In this document: one piece after another, positions 1 through 10,918 of the stretch
Numbering within the stretch: position 1 is the stretch's first letter
How the letters are laid out: each line of letters opens with the position of its first letter
Source: CAZHRJ01 sp964534765
Lineage (GTDB): Bacteria; Lindowbacteria; 2-12-FULL-62-27
Reading direction: 5' to 3'
Length of the DNA: 17,270 nt
NCBI GenBank assembly: GCA_964534765.1
Contig: CAZHRJ010000060.1
Span: forward strand, 1-17,270
The notes under the pieces: model-generated
The model's database searches: none
Seen by the model: only the letters and a program-made list of their open reading frames with translations
What the model was told of the DNA's origin: nothing
Program-made: the position numbers and the translations under genes

Positions 1-3000
1 GCGGGGATCGTCCTGGACGGATCGAGAAGCTGCGAGGTCAAGAGCAATCGGGCCAATTCGAACACCGACTGGGGCATCTGGCTCGACGCGAGCGCGACGA
101 ACAATCTGATCTGGCATAACATCGCCGACACCAACGGCAACGCCGGGTTCCGGCTCGCCGTCAGCGCCGACACCAACACCCTCGTCCAGAACAGCGCCTC
201 CGGCAACGACACCGGCGTCCACCTCCTCGGCTCCTCCCGGAACAACATCGTCACCAAAAACAATCTCACCGGCAATGACGTCAGCAATGTCTTTAACGCC
301 ACCGGCATCGTCCAGACCCTTTCCCGAAACTGGTTCGGATCGACCGACTCGGTCGCGATCAAAGCCAAAATCGGCGACGCCACCGGTGACTGGGACCCCT
401 GGCGCCTTGGCCAGGTCGACACGCTCGCCGGCGCCGACACGACCGCCCCGAAAGCGCCCGACAGCGTCGCCATTGTCGGCGCAGCATCCGACACATCAAT
501 CATTCTTGAATGGACCGCCGTCACGGCCAATGAGGAAAGCAGCGGCGGCGCGGTCGGCCTCACGGGATATCGCGTCTATCGGAGCACGGTCAAAGACACA
601 TCGATCTGGCTGAGAATCGGCCAGACGACATCGGGAATCAGGTATCAAGACACCGACGCGGCACTGGGGCGGCTCTACTATTATCGCGTGACCTCATTCG
701 ACTCGACGACTTTCGAAAACGAAAGTTTCTACAGCGACTCCCAGCCGTTCGATTCGGCAGTTCTCGGAACACTGACCGACATTTTCGTCAACGATTCCGT
801 CTATTCGTCCGTCACCGACTCCTTCACCTACGCCGCCGGACATGACACCACCGGCCTTGGAACCCGGCAGCAACCATTCGCCTCGATCCCACGGGCACTC
901 CAGTTCGCCACGCCGGGCGACACCATCTGGGTCGACGCCGGCTCGTACGATTCCTACATGTCGGTCAGCTCAACCGAAACCGCCGGTGTCCACATCCTCA
1001 ACGACTCGATTACGATCATCGGCAAGGACTCCGCATCGACCATCATCGATCCGCCCGGACCGAAAACGCTCTCGAGCTTGTTTGGGATCTACGCGCTGAA
1101 TCGGCAGGGTCTGGCCATCAAAAACCTCGCCATCACGGGCGCCTATGAGGGAATCCGGTTCGACAACACCGATTTTTCAACCATCGCCGCCGACAGCATC
1201 AGCGGAAACGGAACCTACGGTCTCTACTTCATCAACGCCGCCAGTTCCAACTCTCTCACGGACAACTTCATCGACGCCAACGGATCGCCCGGAAGCGGCT
1301 CGGGCGTCGAGTTCAATTCCAATTCCGACTCCAATACCGTCAAAAACAACCGAATCCGATCCAACGGGTACGGCGGCATCACGCTCTCTTCCGCCACCAA
1401 CATCGTCGTCATCGACAACACCATCGATTCCAACACCGAGGCCGGCATTTACGTCTCGTCCAGCAATCGAAATCGGTTTTCCAGAAACTTCATCCGCTAC
1501 AACGTCAAAAGCGGCGGCATCTACATTCAAAACTCCGACTCTAACACCGCGGATCAAAATATCATCGTCTTAAACGACACCGGCGTCTTCTTCGCCGGAA
1601 GCGCCACCGGCAATGTCGTCAGCAAGAATAATTTTGACTCAAACACCGTCAGCCACATCCGAAACACCGGCGGCCTTCCGCAAACCCTCACCCGCAACTG
1701 GTTCGGCTCGGCCGATTCGGTCGCGATCAAAAATAAAATCACCGATACCGCCGGCGACTGGGACCCATGGCGGCTCGGCCAGGTCGACACCGCCGCCGGC
1801 GCCGACACGACCTCGCCGAAAGCTCCGGACAGCGTGGTGATCATCGGCAGTCCCAGCGACACGTCGATCATCATCCAGTGGGAGGCCGTGGGATCTCTGG
1901 AGGAATCCAACGGCGGATCGGTGGGGCTGTCGGCGTACCGCGTCTATCGCAGCGCGATCAAAGACACTTCCGTGTGGACTCTCATTGGCCGGCCCGCCTC
2001 CGGCGTGACGCGCTGGCAGGACACCGACATCCAGCTGGGCCGGATCTACCACTACCGCGTCACCGCCCTGGATGCCGCAAGCTTCGAAAACGAGAGTTTC
2101 TTCAGCGACTCTCAGCCCTCGGATTCGGCCATTCTTTCCGGCGCGACCAACCTGTTCGTGAACGACACCAACTACTCCGTCGTCACCGATTCGTTCACCT
2201 ACGCCGTCGGCAACGACACCACAGGTCTGGGCACCCGGCAAAAACCGTTCGCCTCCATCCCGCGGGCCATGCAATTCGCCACTTCGGGTGACACGATCTG
2301 GATCGACGCCGGGCTGTTCGACTCGTATGTGGCCATCTCCTCCACCGAAACCGCCGGCGTCAGTATCGACAAGGACTCAATCACACTCATCGGCAAGGAT
2401 TCAAACGCGACCGTCATCGACCCGCCGGGGTCGAACGCGCTCTCAACGCTGTACGGCATCTACGCGATAAACCGCACGGGGCTTGTGATCAAAAATCTGG
2501 GCATCACCGGTGTCAAACGCGGTTTCTCATTTAACAATGTCGATCTCTCAACCCTGGACGGCGACAGTGTGTCGTCCACAACCGAATACGGCATCTATCT
2601 GCAAAACCTTTCAGACACAAACACCCTCAAGAACTGCGAGTTCCATTTCAATTCGACCGGTATTGGCATCAGCAACTCTTATGGCGACACGTTCACGAAC
2701 TGCATTTCCAATTCAAATACCAGCGATGGAATCTATCTCAACGGGGCCAGTCATACAGTGACCAACAGCACGACCAATTCGAATAGCGGCAGCGGCATTA
2801 ATCTTACCACGAACTGGAATAGCGCCGTGAGCGGCAACACGTGCGATTCGAACGGCAACGGCATCTATGTAGCCACGTCGTCAGACACCAACACGATCAG
2901 CAACAACACGGGTGTATCGAACACCACCCGCGGTATCAGTATGGGCAGCTCCCAGAGCAGCACTCTGACGGGCAACACGTTCACGGCGACCCAATACGGC

Positions 3001-6000
3001 ATCACGCTAAACTCCTGCCAGAACATCACGCTCGCCGGCAACACGGTCAATTCGAATTCGAGCTATGGATTCGAGATCACCGGAAGCTCAAGAAACACGT
3101 TCTTGAGAAACGTCGCCAAGTCGAATACGCTCTACGGCGTCTATCTCGATGCGACGTCCGTTGACAACCTGTTCGTTCAAAACACGCTGGATTCAAACGT
3201 CAAATATCAGGTCTATATTGTGCCCAATAACGGCGGGGCTGACACGTTCCTGAAAAACAATATCCTGCCGTCGCCGACCAATCCCGACAGCGGCGTCTAC
3301 AACAGCTCGGGCAAACTCGATTTTTCACGCAACTGGTGGGGCCGGACCGACTCGGCCGCCATCGGCAATATGGTGTTCGACACCGCCGGCGGGACCCGAA
3401 GCCTCTACCAGCCCTTCCGGCTCGGCCTTGTCGACACGACTGCCGGCGGGGACACGACCGCGCCGAAGGCGCCCGACTCCGTCGCCATCATCGGCGCTCC
3501 GTCCGACACGAGCCTCATCGTCCAGTGGGAGGCGGTTGCTTCGCTTGAGGAATCCTACGGCGGCGCGGTGGGGCTCTCGGGATACCGGGTGTACCGAAGC
3601 TCCGTGAAGGACACGTCGTCGTGGGTGAAAATCGCGCAGACGGGGTCGAGTGTGACCCGGTATCAGGACACGGACGTGGGCGTCGGGACTCGGTTTTACT
3701 ACCGGGTGACGGCGGTCGACGCGGCGACGTTTGAAAATGAAAGTTACTTCAGCGACTCCCAGCCCTCCGACAGCGTGGTGTCCACGTCGACGAAGAATTG
3801 GTACGTAAACGACACATGGATAAACGGAGCCACCGACTCCTTCACCTACGCGGGCGGGTCGGACACATCGTACGGATTGGGAACGGCGGCGCGGCCATTT
3901 CGGACGATCACGCGGGCGATGCAATTCGTCACCAGCGGCGACACGATCTGGATTGACGCGGGATTCCACGATTCCTTCACGCGCATTTCATCGGCCGTCG
4001 CGGGCGACACGGGCGGCGTCGTCATCACCGTCGATACAATCGCGCTCATCGGCGTCGACTCCGGCGCCTCCGTCATCGATCCGCCCGGCGACAAGTCGGT
4101 CACGAATCTGATCGGCATCTACGCGCAAAACCGGACCGGCCTTCTGATCAAAAACCTCGGCGTCACGGGCGTCAACAAGGGGATTTATCTTGAAAATGTC
4201 CGTCAGTCCAAATTATCCGGCGACAGCGTATCGGGCGCCGGAAACTATGCCTTCGATCTGAACCAGGGCAGCGCCTCGAACACCCTCGAAAACAATATGT
4301 GCGTCGATAACTCGTCGAGCGGATTTGTCCTCGGGTCGACGTGCCAAAACAACACCCTGAACAACAATTACATCAAATCCAACGCCGGAAGCGGCATCTG
4401 GTTTTCCGACGCGTCGCTTTGCACGGCGACCAATAACACGATCGCATCGAATGCGGGGTATGGCGTTTACCTCCATTCGAGGGCGGATACGAACGTGGTC
4501 AGCGGCAATACGTTCACGTCGAACAACTATGGCGTCTACATCTACCTGAATTCCAGATACAATACACTGGCCGCCAATACCGTGACGTCCTGTTCCTACG
4601 GTATTTATCTCGACCATGGCAATTATACCGTCATCGAAGGAAACGTCATTACCTCCAGCGTCAACAGCGGAATTACTCTCGGATCCGCTTCTCACGGCTC
4701 GCGGATCATGAACAACAAAATCCGGTCAAATGGCGTCTACGGCCTCAACCTGCCGTCGGATTCGAACACCACGGTCATTCAGAATGAATTCGACTCGAAC
4801 GCCAAGTACCAGATTTATATCACCGGGTCGGTGTCCGACACGTTTCAGAAAAACAATTTCCGGCCGTCACCGACCAACCCCGACAGCGCGGTGTACAACA
4901 ACTCGACGGCAACTACCAATAAATTCACCTTCACCCGAAACTGGTGGAACTCGACCGACACGGGACAGATCAGGAAGATGATCTTCCAGGAGTCGAACGG
5001 CGATTCCGTCATCTACCTGCCATTCCGGCTCGGCCTCGTCGACACCACCGCCGGCGGCGACTCCACCGCCCCCATTGCCCCGGATTCCGTCGCCGTCGTC
5101 GGATCGCCCAGTGACACGAGCATCATTCTCAGCTGGAATGCGGTGTCAAGCATCGAAGAATCCAACGGCGGCGCGGTCGCGCTCTCGGGGTACCGGGTGT
5201 ACCGCAGCAAGACCAAGGACACATCGAGCTGGACCCGCATCGCGCAACCCGCATCCGGCGTCACCCGGTATCAGGACACGGACGTAAAGCTCGGCACGGC
5301 GTACTACTACCGCGTGACCGCCTTTGACACCGCGACATTCGAGAACGAAAGTTTCTTCAGCGACTCCCAGCCTTTCGACTCGGCTCAGGCCCAGACCCGG
5401 ACCAAATGGTACGTCAACGACAATTCACTCAGTAACGACACCTACACCGGCGCCGTCGGCAATGACACCACCGGCACCGGCGATACCGCCGCTCCGTTTG
5501 GCTCGATCAAAAAAACCCTGACGCTCGCCACGGCCGGCGACACGATTTTTGTCGATGCCGGAACCTACGCCGAAACCGCCGTCATCGTCACCGACTCGAT
5601 CTGGATCCAAGGCCGGGATTCATCCCAATTTTCCGGCACTATTCTCAACCCCGGCGACTCCACCACCTCCAACAACTTCGCCCTTTACGGCCTGAGTGTC
5701 AGCGGACTCGTCATCAAGGACATCCGCATCACCGGATCGCTCGACGGCATCCGCCTTTCCGGTGTCGGCAATTCCCGGATCGATAACGTCACCATCTTCC
5801 AATCCGGCGGAAACGGCGTGGGCCTTCTGGCCAGTTCCACCGGCAACACCGTGACGAACGTCGTCAGCACCTACAACAGCTCCCGCGGATTCTACGTCGA
5901 ATCCTCGGCAAACAACACGCTCTCCAACCTCACGAGCTCGAACAACGGCAAGGGCGTCTATATCAACTCAAGCAGTACCGGCAACACGCTGAAAAACAGC

Positions 6001-9000
6001 ACCGTGGCAAGCAACTCCCAGGACGGCGTCTTTATCGAAAGTTCCAGCAGCGGCAATTCAGTCGAAAATGTCCTGAGCGAACTCAACTCCTGGGAAGGGT
6101 TCCGGATCATTTCGGCCAACAACAACATCCTCAAACTAAACACCAGCCGACACAATACCCTCGCCGGTTTCCGGACCAACAGCGGCGGCAACGTCTTTAT
6201 GCACAACCTCAGCTTCAACAATGCGGGCAACGGGTTCGAACTCACCAGCGCCACCACTCACCTCTTCTTTCAGAATACCGCCGACTCCAATCTTAAATAC
6301 GCTTTCTACATCGACGGCGCCTCGTCCAGTGACACGTTCAACAAAAACAACATCCTGCCGTCGCAGACCAATCCCGACAGCGGCCTGTCCATCCAGACGA
6401 CCACTCAGTCGGCCGTCTTCGATTTCAAACGCAATTACTGGAATACCGTCGACTCCGGCGGCATCCGCGCCAAAATCGGCAACGGCGCCGACTCGGCCGC
6501 TTTTTCGCCATTTCGATTCGCCGTCGTCGACACCACCGCCGGAGGCGACACGACCGCGCCCAAGCCGCCCGACAGCGTGGTGATCGTCGGTTCTCCCAGC
6601 GACACATCCATTCTCGTCCAGTGGGAAGCGGTATCCGCGCTCGACGAATCCAACGGCGGCGCCGTCGCGCTCTCGGGATATCGGGTCTACCGCAGCAAAA
6701 CCAGGGATACGTCCTACTGGCCGCTCCTGGTCCAGGTGGGATCGAGTGTCAGCCGCTACGAGGACACGGACATTTCCATGGCTCAACTTTATTATTACCG
6801 GGTCACCGCGTTCGACACCGCCACGCTGGTCAATGAAAGTTTCTTCAGCGACTCCCAGCCGTTTGATTCGGCCGTCGACGACGGCCGGACTTCGTGGTTT
6901 GTCAACGACACGTCCTACCAGTTCTTCACCGATTCCTTCACCTACGCCATCGGCAGCGATACCCAGGGCGCTGGAACCGCGCAGAACCCGTTCCGGACGA
7001 TCATGAAAGCCCTCTCGCTGGCGACGCCCGGCGACACGATTTTCGTCGACGTCGGACTTTTCACCGAAACCGTAGTCATCGAGATCGATTCGGTCAGTAT
7101 CATCGGAAAAGATTCCGCCGCCACCGTCATCGACCCGCCCGGCTTGAACGCGACCGCCGGTCTTTACGGCATCTATGCCGACACTCAGACCGGCCTGCTC
7201 ATCAAATCCATCGGTGTCCTCGGAGGCTATGAAGGCATCCGCTGGGTCAACGTTGATCTCTCCACGATCAGCGGCGACAGCCTGAGTTCCAACGGCCAGT
7301 ACGGAATTCACTTCCTGAACGGTTCGGATACCAACACGATCTCGTCGAGTCAGTCGAACTCCAACCAGTACGGCATCTGGATGGCCACCAGCTCCAATAA
7401 CAACACCATCAGCAACAATATCCTGAGCGCCAATAATCAGGACGGCGTCATCCTCAACGCCGTCCGGCGAAATACCATCACCGGCAATACCTTGGAAACC
7501 AACGTCTATGCGGGCGTCGAAGTCTTCTCGTCAAGTTCCACCGAGAACCTCATCACCCTGAATGTCGTCCGAGCCAATCAGCAATTCGGAATTTATGGAA
7601 ATTCCGGCGCCAGTTCATTCATTCGGGGCAACCTCATCGCGTCCAACACCCGGGCAGGCATCAGCCTTGACGGGTCCGGCAACAACATCATCCTGCAAAA
7701 TGATATTTCGGCCAACGACTCCGGTATTTATATTAGAGGCGGTTCCTCGGGAAACGTCATTTCGAAAAACAATATTCTCTCCAACCGCGTCTCCGACATC
7801 TACAACCAGGATGGCATCGCGCAGACCCTGACACGAAACTGGTTCGGCACAGCAAACGAAACGACCTTCCTGTCCACCCTCAATGATACCGCTTCGGCAT
7901 TCAAACCGTATCGGCTCGGCATCGTCGATACCGCCGCCGGCGCCGATACGACCGCGCCCGCGTCGCCCACCGGCGACACAGTTGACAATTCGACCGCCGG
8001 GCAAGTCAAAGTCACATGGATCATCCCGGCACTGAACGAGGAAACCAACGGCGGCGCCGTGGCGTTCGCGGGCGTCAAGGTCTACCGCATAAGCGGCGCG
8101 ACCGACACTACACACTGGGCCAACGCGCTGGCATGGACCGCGGGGGCAAGCGACACCACCTGGACCGATACCACCGTCACCGGCGGCGACACCTACTACT
8201 ACCGGTTGACCAGCCGGGACACCGCCAATCCGGCCAATGAGTCGTATTTCACCGACACCAAATCCGTTTTCGTCGTCGCGCCTTCCTTTACCGTCACCTC
8301 CCCCAACGGCGGCGAGGCGCTCCTATACGGCGAAACCCCGACGATTACATGGTCCACGGCCGGGACCATTCCAAACGTCAAGATCGAATATTCATCCGAC
8401 AGCGGGCAGTTCTTTACCACCATCACCTCATCCACAGCCAACACCAATTCCTACGTATGGGACATCCCCAGCTCCATCACCATCGCCGGGTCATACCGCA
8501 TTCGCGTGTCGGACGCCTCTGACGGCATCCCTGTCGATACCTCCGACGCCAATTTTTCCATCCGATCAAAATTTCTCCTGACGAGGCCTGACGGTGGAGA
8601 TTCGTTCCAGGCCTATACGTCCGAAACCATCACCTGGACCAACGCCGGCGGATCCGGCAAGGTTTCCAACGTGCGGCTTGAGTATTCCATCGATTCCGGA
8701 TCGACCTGGTCCAACATCGTCGGATCGACCTTCAACAGCGGGTCCTATCAATGGACCGTGGCGAATGAAACCACGTCGTTCGGCAAAGTCCGCGTCAGCT
8801 CCGATATCGATACTCCGTCGGCCGACACATCCAACGGCGTCTTCATGATCTGGCCACGCGCTGTGCCGCCGCCGCCCGACACGATCTCCATCGTCAGCGG
8901 CAACCATCAACTCGGACGCGTCTCTACCGCTTGCTCCCTGCCTCTTACCGTTCGCGTCGTCGATACCGGCGGCATCAATTGCGTTCAGGACGCCAAAGTC

Positions 9001-10725
9001 ACTTTCCTGATCTCCCTCGGTTCCGGCGCCAGCCTCGGCGCCACTGCCCTGACAACCACATCCACCTATACCGACGCCTCCGGCAACGCCTCGGAAACGC
9101 TCGTCCTTGGTTCGTCCGCCGGGGTATACCGGGTCGAAGCCCGAAACGACAGCGTGACGCCGGCGCGGAGCGTCTATTTCACCGCTTACGCCGACGGCCG
9201 CGATATTTCCGCCGCGTCCAGTACCGCCGGCCAGGGATGGCGAATGGCCGGGCCAAACAAACGCGTCTCGGGCTGGAACATAAAAAGCGCGGCCGGCGGG
9301 CTGCAAAACGCCAAAGTCTACGAATGGCGCGCGGCCGACGCCGATGTGTCGTCTCTGAATAATACCAAGTATTACGAGCCCGGCGGCGACGCGGTACGAG
9401 GCAGGGCCTACTGGATAAAAGATGTATCGGGGGGGAGGCTGTTTGTTCCGACTGAGGGTGTCGCCGGCGACACCTTCGACACGGTCAGCGTGAGGCTCAG
9501 CGTCGGGTGGAACCAGATCGCCAGCGGACACTACTTCTACGTCAATTGGGACTCCGGCGTCGCCTTTGACTCATCCCCCGTAAGCGATACACCTCTTTCC
9601 CAGAGCCTCCGCATGCTTCCACATCAGGCGGGTGACACCAGGCAGGTGATCCAGAACAAGGTCTACTGGTACACGGGGTCAAACTACGTATACGGCCCCG
9701 CATCGGAAACGTCCAGCCTCGTGACAATGCAACTGAAACCCATGGTCGGGTTCTGGCTCCACGCCTACAAGGCCTGTACGATGTTCATTTATCCAAACCC
9801 GGCCAGCCCTGAAACTTATGCGTCGGAAATCCTTAACCAGGCCCCGGCGTATTCCGACGAATCCACCGGTGGAGACTATCCAGCTTTATCCGCGGTCTAC
9901 AAACAGTCCGGAAAAACCGCATCCGAAGCCGACTGGGCCATCCAGCTCATCGCTTCGGCATCCGGCATCACCGACTGGCAGAATTTCGTCGGAGTCAAAC
10001 CCTCCGCCGAGGCACGGATGGCGGCAAACGCGCTCGAAGCCCCGGCAGTGGCCCAGGGGTATTTGTCCGTGTCGGTCCGGCCGGCCGCCTATTCGGAAAA
10101 TGGCGCGGCGCCGTATTCATCCGGCCAGGCCGCGGGGACAGCGGCCGGTGGCGGGTCGAACTCTCAGTGGATGGCGGCCAGTTTCGCCGGGCCGGGCAAG
10201 GCGGGGCTGTCCTGGGACGTGCGGGTATCGGGTGATCAGAGCGCGGCGACACTGTCCTGGGACAACGTGTCGAATCTGCCGCACGGGTTTGATGCCTATC
10301 TCATCGGTGGACCAACCGGCCCCGTGAATTTGCGCGCCTCTTCTTCCATCGGATTGCCTCTGGCTTCCCAGCAACCTGGTCTCTCCCTGATCCTTGCCGT
10401 CGGCCCGCCGGAATTTCTCGCGCCGTTTCTGGCTTCGCCCTTATCGAAAGAACTGACCTTCGCCTTTCCCAATCCGGGGCCGGACGGGGCGGGGAATGTG
10501 ACGTTCAAGTTCAATTTGAACGGCGCCGCGGATGTCTCAATTCTGATTTTCGATGTCGGCGGCCGGCTGGTCCGGGAAATAAAGTCGACCGGTCTTCCGG
10601 GATCGAACACCGTCACCTGGGACGCCTCCAATCGCGCCGGCCAGAAAGTCGGGTCCGGCGTCTATCTCTACAAAATGGAGTCCGGAGGAACCAAATTCGT
10701 CGATAAACTCGCCATTGTCCGGTAG
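1..10725 (+). CDS. Giant secreted beta-helix/fibronectin-III repeat protein, 5'-truncated by the window edge
   Basis: The frame is open from base 1 to the TAG at 10723-10725 (3,574 codons visible), so the true start lies outside; a GTG at 688 is internal. Parallel beta-helix domains alternate with FnIII domains. Helix blocks span about 1-411, 778-1777, 2143-3420, 3790-5025, 5398-6515 and 6886-7910. Each complete one opens DUF1565-like (YVND/FVND, PF.SI or PF.TI, GDTIWIDAG, then usually IGKDS and TVIDPPG). It continues with Asn/Ser-rich NosD/CASH-type rungs (N..SN.T...N) and closes with RNWFG or NWWG. FnIII copies start near 439, 1807, 3451, 5059, 6550 and 7948 (TTAPKAPDSV, GYRVYRS, YYYRVTA). 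The C-terminal part has two Kre9-like Ser/Thr-rich Ig domains (about 8284-8556, 8569-8850; first opens TSPNGGE), a Big-1-like Ig domain (about 8878-9192), a region I do not recognise (9196-10450) with YWIKD and GWNQIASG, and a FlgD-like/sorting-type domain (10456-10722: FAFPNPGP, GVYLYKM, FVDKLAIVR). An extracellular adhesin or glycan-binding role is inferred; no active site was identified. Confidence 0.93.
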   Translation, partial: AGIVLDGSRSCEVKSNRANSNTDWGIWLDASATNNLIWHNIADTNGNAGFRLAVSADTNTLVQNSASGNDTGVHLLGSSRNNIVTKNNLTGNDVSNVFNATGIVQTLSRNWFGSTDSVAIKAKIGDATGDWDPWRLGQVDTLAGADTTAPKAPDSVAIVGAASDTSIILEWTAVTANEESSGGAVGLTGYRVYRSTVKDTSIWLRIGQTTSGIRYQDTDAALGRLYYYRVTSFDSTTFENESFYSDSQPFDSAVLGTLTDIFVNDSVYSSVTDSFTYAAGHDTTGLGTRQQPFASIPRALQFATPGDTIWVDAGSYDSYMSVSSTETAGVHILNDSITIIGKDSASTIIDPPGPKTLSSLFGIYALNRQGLAIKNLAITGAYEGIRFDNTDFSTIAADSISGNGTYGLYFINAASSNSLTDNFIDANGSPGSGSGVEFNSNSDSNTVKNNRIRSNGYGGITLSSATNIVVIDNTIDSNTEAGIYVSSSNRNRFSRNFIRYNVKSGGIYIQNSDSNTADQNIIVLNDTGVFFAGSATGNVVSKNNFDSNTVSHIRNTGGLPQTLTRNWFGSADSVAIKNKITDTAGDWDPWRLGQVDTAAGADTTSPKAPDSVVIIGSPSDTSIIIQWEAVGSLEESNGGSVGLSAYRVYRSAIKDTSVWTLIGRPASGVTRWQDTDIQLGRIYHYRVTALDAASFENESFFSDSQPSDSAILSGATNLFVNDTNYSVVTDSFTYAVGNDTTGLGTRQKPFASIPRAMQFATSGDTIWIDAGLFDSYVAISSTETAGVSIDKDSITLIGKDSNATVIDPPGSNALSTLYGIYAINRTGLVIKNLGITGVKRGFSFNNVDLSTLDGDSVSSTTEYGIYLQNLSDTNTLKNCEFHFNSTGIGISNSYGDTFTNCISNSNTSDGIYLNGASHTVTNSTTNSNSGSGINLTTNWNSAVSGNTCDSNGNGIYVATSSDTNTISNNTGVSNTTRGISMGSSQSSTLTGNTFTATQYGITLNSCQNITLAGNTVNSNSSYGFEITGSSRNTFLRNVAKSNTLYGVYLDATSVDNLFVQNTLDSNVKYQVYIVPNNGGADTFLKNNILPSPTNPDSGVYNSSGKLDFSRNWWGRTDSAAIGNMVFDTAGGTRSLYQPFRLGLVDTTAGGDTTAPKAPDSVAIIGAPSDTSLIVQWEAVASLEESYGGAVGLSGYRVYRSSVKDTSSWVKIAQTGSSVTRYQDTDVGVGTRFYYRVTAVDAATFENESYFSDSQPSDSVVSTSTKNWYVNDTWINGATDSFTYAGGSDTSYGLGTAARPFRTITRAMQFVTSGDTIWIDAGFHDSFTRISSAVAGDTGGVVITVDTIALIGVDSGASVIDPPGDKSVTNLIGIYAQNRTGLLIKNLGVTGVNKGIYLENVRQSKLSGDSVSGAGNYAFDLNQGSASNTLENNMCVDNSSSGFVLGSTCQNNTLNNNYIKSNAGSGIWFSDASLCTATNNTIASNAGYGVYLHSRADTNVVSGNTFTSNNYGVYIYLNSRYNTLAANTVTSCSYGIYLDHGNYTVIEGNVITSSVNSGITLGSASHGSRIMNNKIRSNGVYGLNLPSDSNTTVIQNEFDSNAKYQIYITGSVSDTFQKNNFRPSPTNPDSAVYNNSTATTNKFTFTRNWWNSTDTGQIRKMIFQESNGDSVIYLPFRLGLVDTTAGGDSTAPIAPDSVAVVGSPSDTSIILSWNAVSSIEESNGGAVALSGYRVYRSKTKDTSSWTRIAQPASGVTRYQDTDVKLGTAYYYRVTAFDTATFENESFFSDSQPFDSAQAQTRTKWYVNDNSLSNDTYTGAVGNDTTGTGDTAAPFGSIKKTLTLATAGDTIFVDAGTYAETAVIVTDSIWIQGRDSSQFSGTILNPGDSTTSNNFALYGLSVSGLVIKDIRITGSLDGIRLSGVGNSRIDNVTIFQSGGNGVGLLASSTGNTVTNVVSTYNSSRGFYVESSANNTLSNLTSSNNGKGVYINSSSTGNTLKNSTVASNSQDGVFIESSSSGNSVENVLSELNSWEGFRIISANNNILKLNTSRHNTLAGFRTNSGGNVFMHNLSFNNAGNGFELTSATTHLFFQNTADSNLKYAFYIDGASSSDTFNKNNILPSQTNPDSGLSIQTTTQSAVFDFKRNYWNTVDSGGIRAKIGNGADSAAFSPFRFAVVDTTAGGDTTAPKPPDSVVIVGSPSDTSILVQWEAVSALDESNGGAVALSGYRVYRSKTRDTSYWPLLVQVGSSVSRYEDTDISMAQLYYYRVTAFDTATLVNESFFSDSQPFDSAVDDGRTSWFVNDTSYQFFTDSFTYAIGSDTQGAGTAQNPFRTIMKALSLATPGDTIFVDVGLFTETVVIEIDSVSIIGKDSAATVIDPPGLNATAGLYGIYADTQTGLLIKSIGVLGGYEGIRWVNVDLSTISGDSLSSNGQYGIHFLNGSDTNTISSSQSNSNQYGIWMATSSNNNTISNNILSANNQDGVILNAVRRNTITGNTLETNVYAGVEVFSSSSTENLITLNVVRANQQFGIYGNSGASSFIRGNLIASNTRAGISLDGSGNNIILQNDISANDSGIYIRGGSSGNVISKNNILSNRVSDIYNQDGIAQTLTRNWFGTANETTFLSTLNDTASAFKPYRLGIVDTAAGADTTAPASPTGDTVDNSTAGQVKVTWIIPALNEETNGGAVAFAGVKVYRISGATDTTHWANALAWTAGASDTTWTDTTVTGGDTYYYRLTSRDTANPANESYFTDTKSVFVVAPSFTVTSPNGGEALLYGETPTITWSTAGTIPNVKIEYSSDSGQFFTTITSSTANTNSYVWDIPSSITIAGSYRIRVSDASDGIPVDTSDANFSIRSKFLLTRPDGGDSFQAYTSETITWTNAGGSGKVSNVRLEYSIDSGSTWSNIVGSTFNSGSYQWTVANETTSFGKVRVSSDIDTPSADTSNGVFMIWPRAVPPPPDTISIVSGNHQLGRVSTACSLPLTVRVVDTGGINCVQDAKVTFLISLGSGASLGATALTTTSTYTDASGNASETLVLGSSAGVYRVEARNDSVTPARSVYFTAYADGRDISAASSTAGQGWRMAGPNKRVSGWNIKSAAGGLQNAKVYEWRAADADVSSLNNTKYYEPGGDAVRGRAYWIKDVSGGRLFVPTEGVAGDTFDTVSVRLSVGWNQIASGHYFYVNWDSGVAFDSSPVSDTPLSQSLRMLPHQAGDTRQVIQNKVYWYTGSNYVYGPASETSSLVTMQLKPMVGFWLHAYKACTMFIYPNPASPETYASEILNQAPAYSDESTGGDYPALSAVYKQSGKTASEADWAIQLIASASGITDWQNFVGVKPSAEARMAANALEAPAVAQGYLSVSVRPAAYSENGAAPYSSGQAAGTAAGGGSNSQWMAASFAGPGKAGLSWDVRVSGDQSAATLSWDNVSNLPHGFDAYLIGGPTGPVNLRASSSIGLPLASQQPGLSLILAVGPPEFLAPFLASPLSKELTFAFPNPGPDGAGNVTFKFNLNGAADVSILIFDVGGRLVREIKSTGLPGSNTVTWDASNRAGQKVGSGVYLYKMESGGTKFVDKLAIVR
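439..8265 (+). repeat. Tandem beta-helix + FnIII modules within the first giant gene
   Basis: Six FnIII segments recur at uneven spacing (about 1.37, 1.64, 1.61, 1.49 and 1.40 kb between the VDT.AG..TT anchors near 415, 1783, 3428, 5038, 6527 and 7924). FnIII is much more conserved than the helices, whose length varies by whole rungs. The end of each FnIII is conserved down to DNA, for example GAAAGTTTCTTCAGCGACTC followed by CAGCC in several copies. The sixth FnIII (7948-8265) is the most divergent: it lacks the ENESFFSDSQP ending and leads into the C-terminal Ig domains, so it marks the end of the array. The fifth helix block (5398-6515) lacks the usual TVIDPPG motif and reads TILNPGDS there. 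Duplication plus divergence of one module is the simplest reading. Confidence 0.88.
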
Positions 10726-10838
10726 TTATTTCAAGATTGAGGCCAGTCATTGACTCGACGTTGCAACTATTCACCTCGAATAGACACCAATCGCCGCGAA
10801 TTGTCTGAATTGTCTAGAAGGAGATGATGGTATGACTT

Positions 10839-10874
10839 CATTCGTGTTTATTCGCGGCCATTCGTGTTCATTCG
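10839..10874. repeat. Direct repeat of an ATTCGTGTT motif
   Basis: Two 16-bp copies, CATTCGTGTTTATTCG (10839-10854) and CATTCGTGTTCATTCG (10859-10874), differ at one base and are offset by 20 bp. This kind of ATTCGTG-rich sequence recurs between genes in many uncultured bacterial genomes. Whether it is dispersed in this genome cannot be seen from one window. Confidence 0.6.
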
Positions 10875-10918
10875 TGAGAATGATCTCAGGTCGCCGTTCA
10901 CCGAGGAGCTACTTTTGT

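Noticed and set aside
6136..7311. Minus-strand frame of 391 codons within the first giant gene
   Set aside because: It is an antisense shadow of a helix/FnIII module; similar shadows occur opposite other modules (for example 1639-2274 and 8566-9531).
10767..10783. CTATTC-N5-GAATAG hairpin after the first giant gene, as a terminator
   Set aside because: A 6-bp, AT-rich stem with no following T run; too weak to call.
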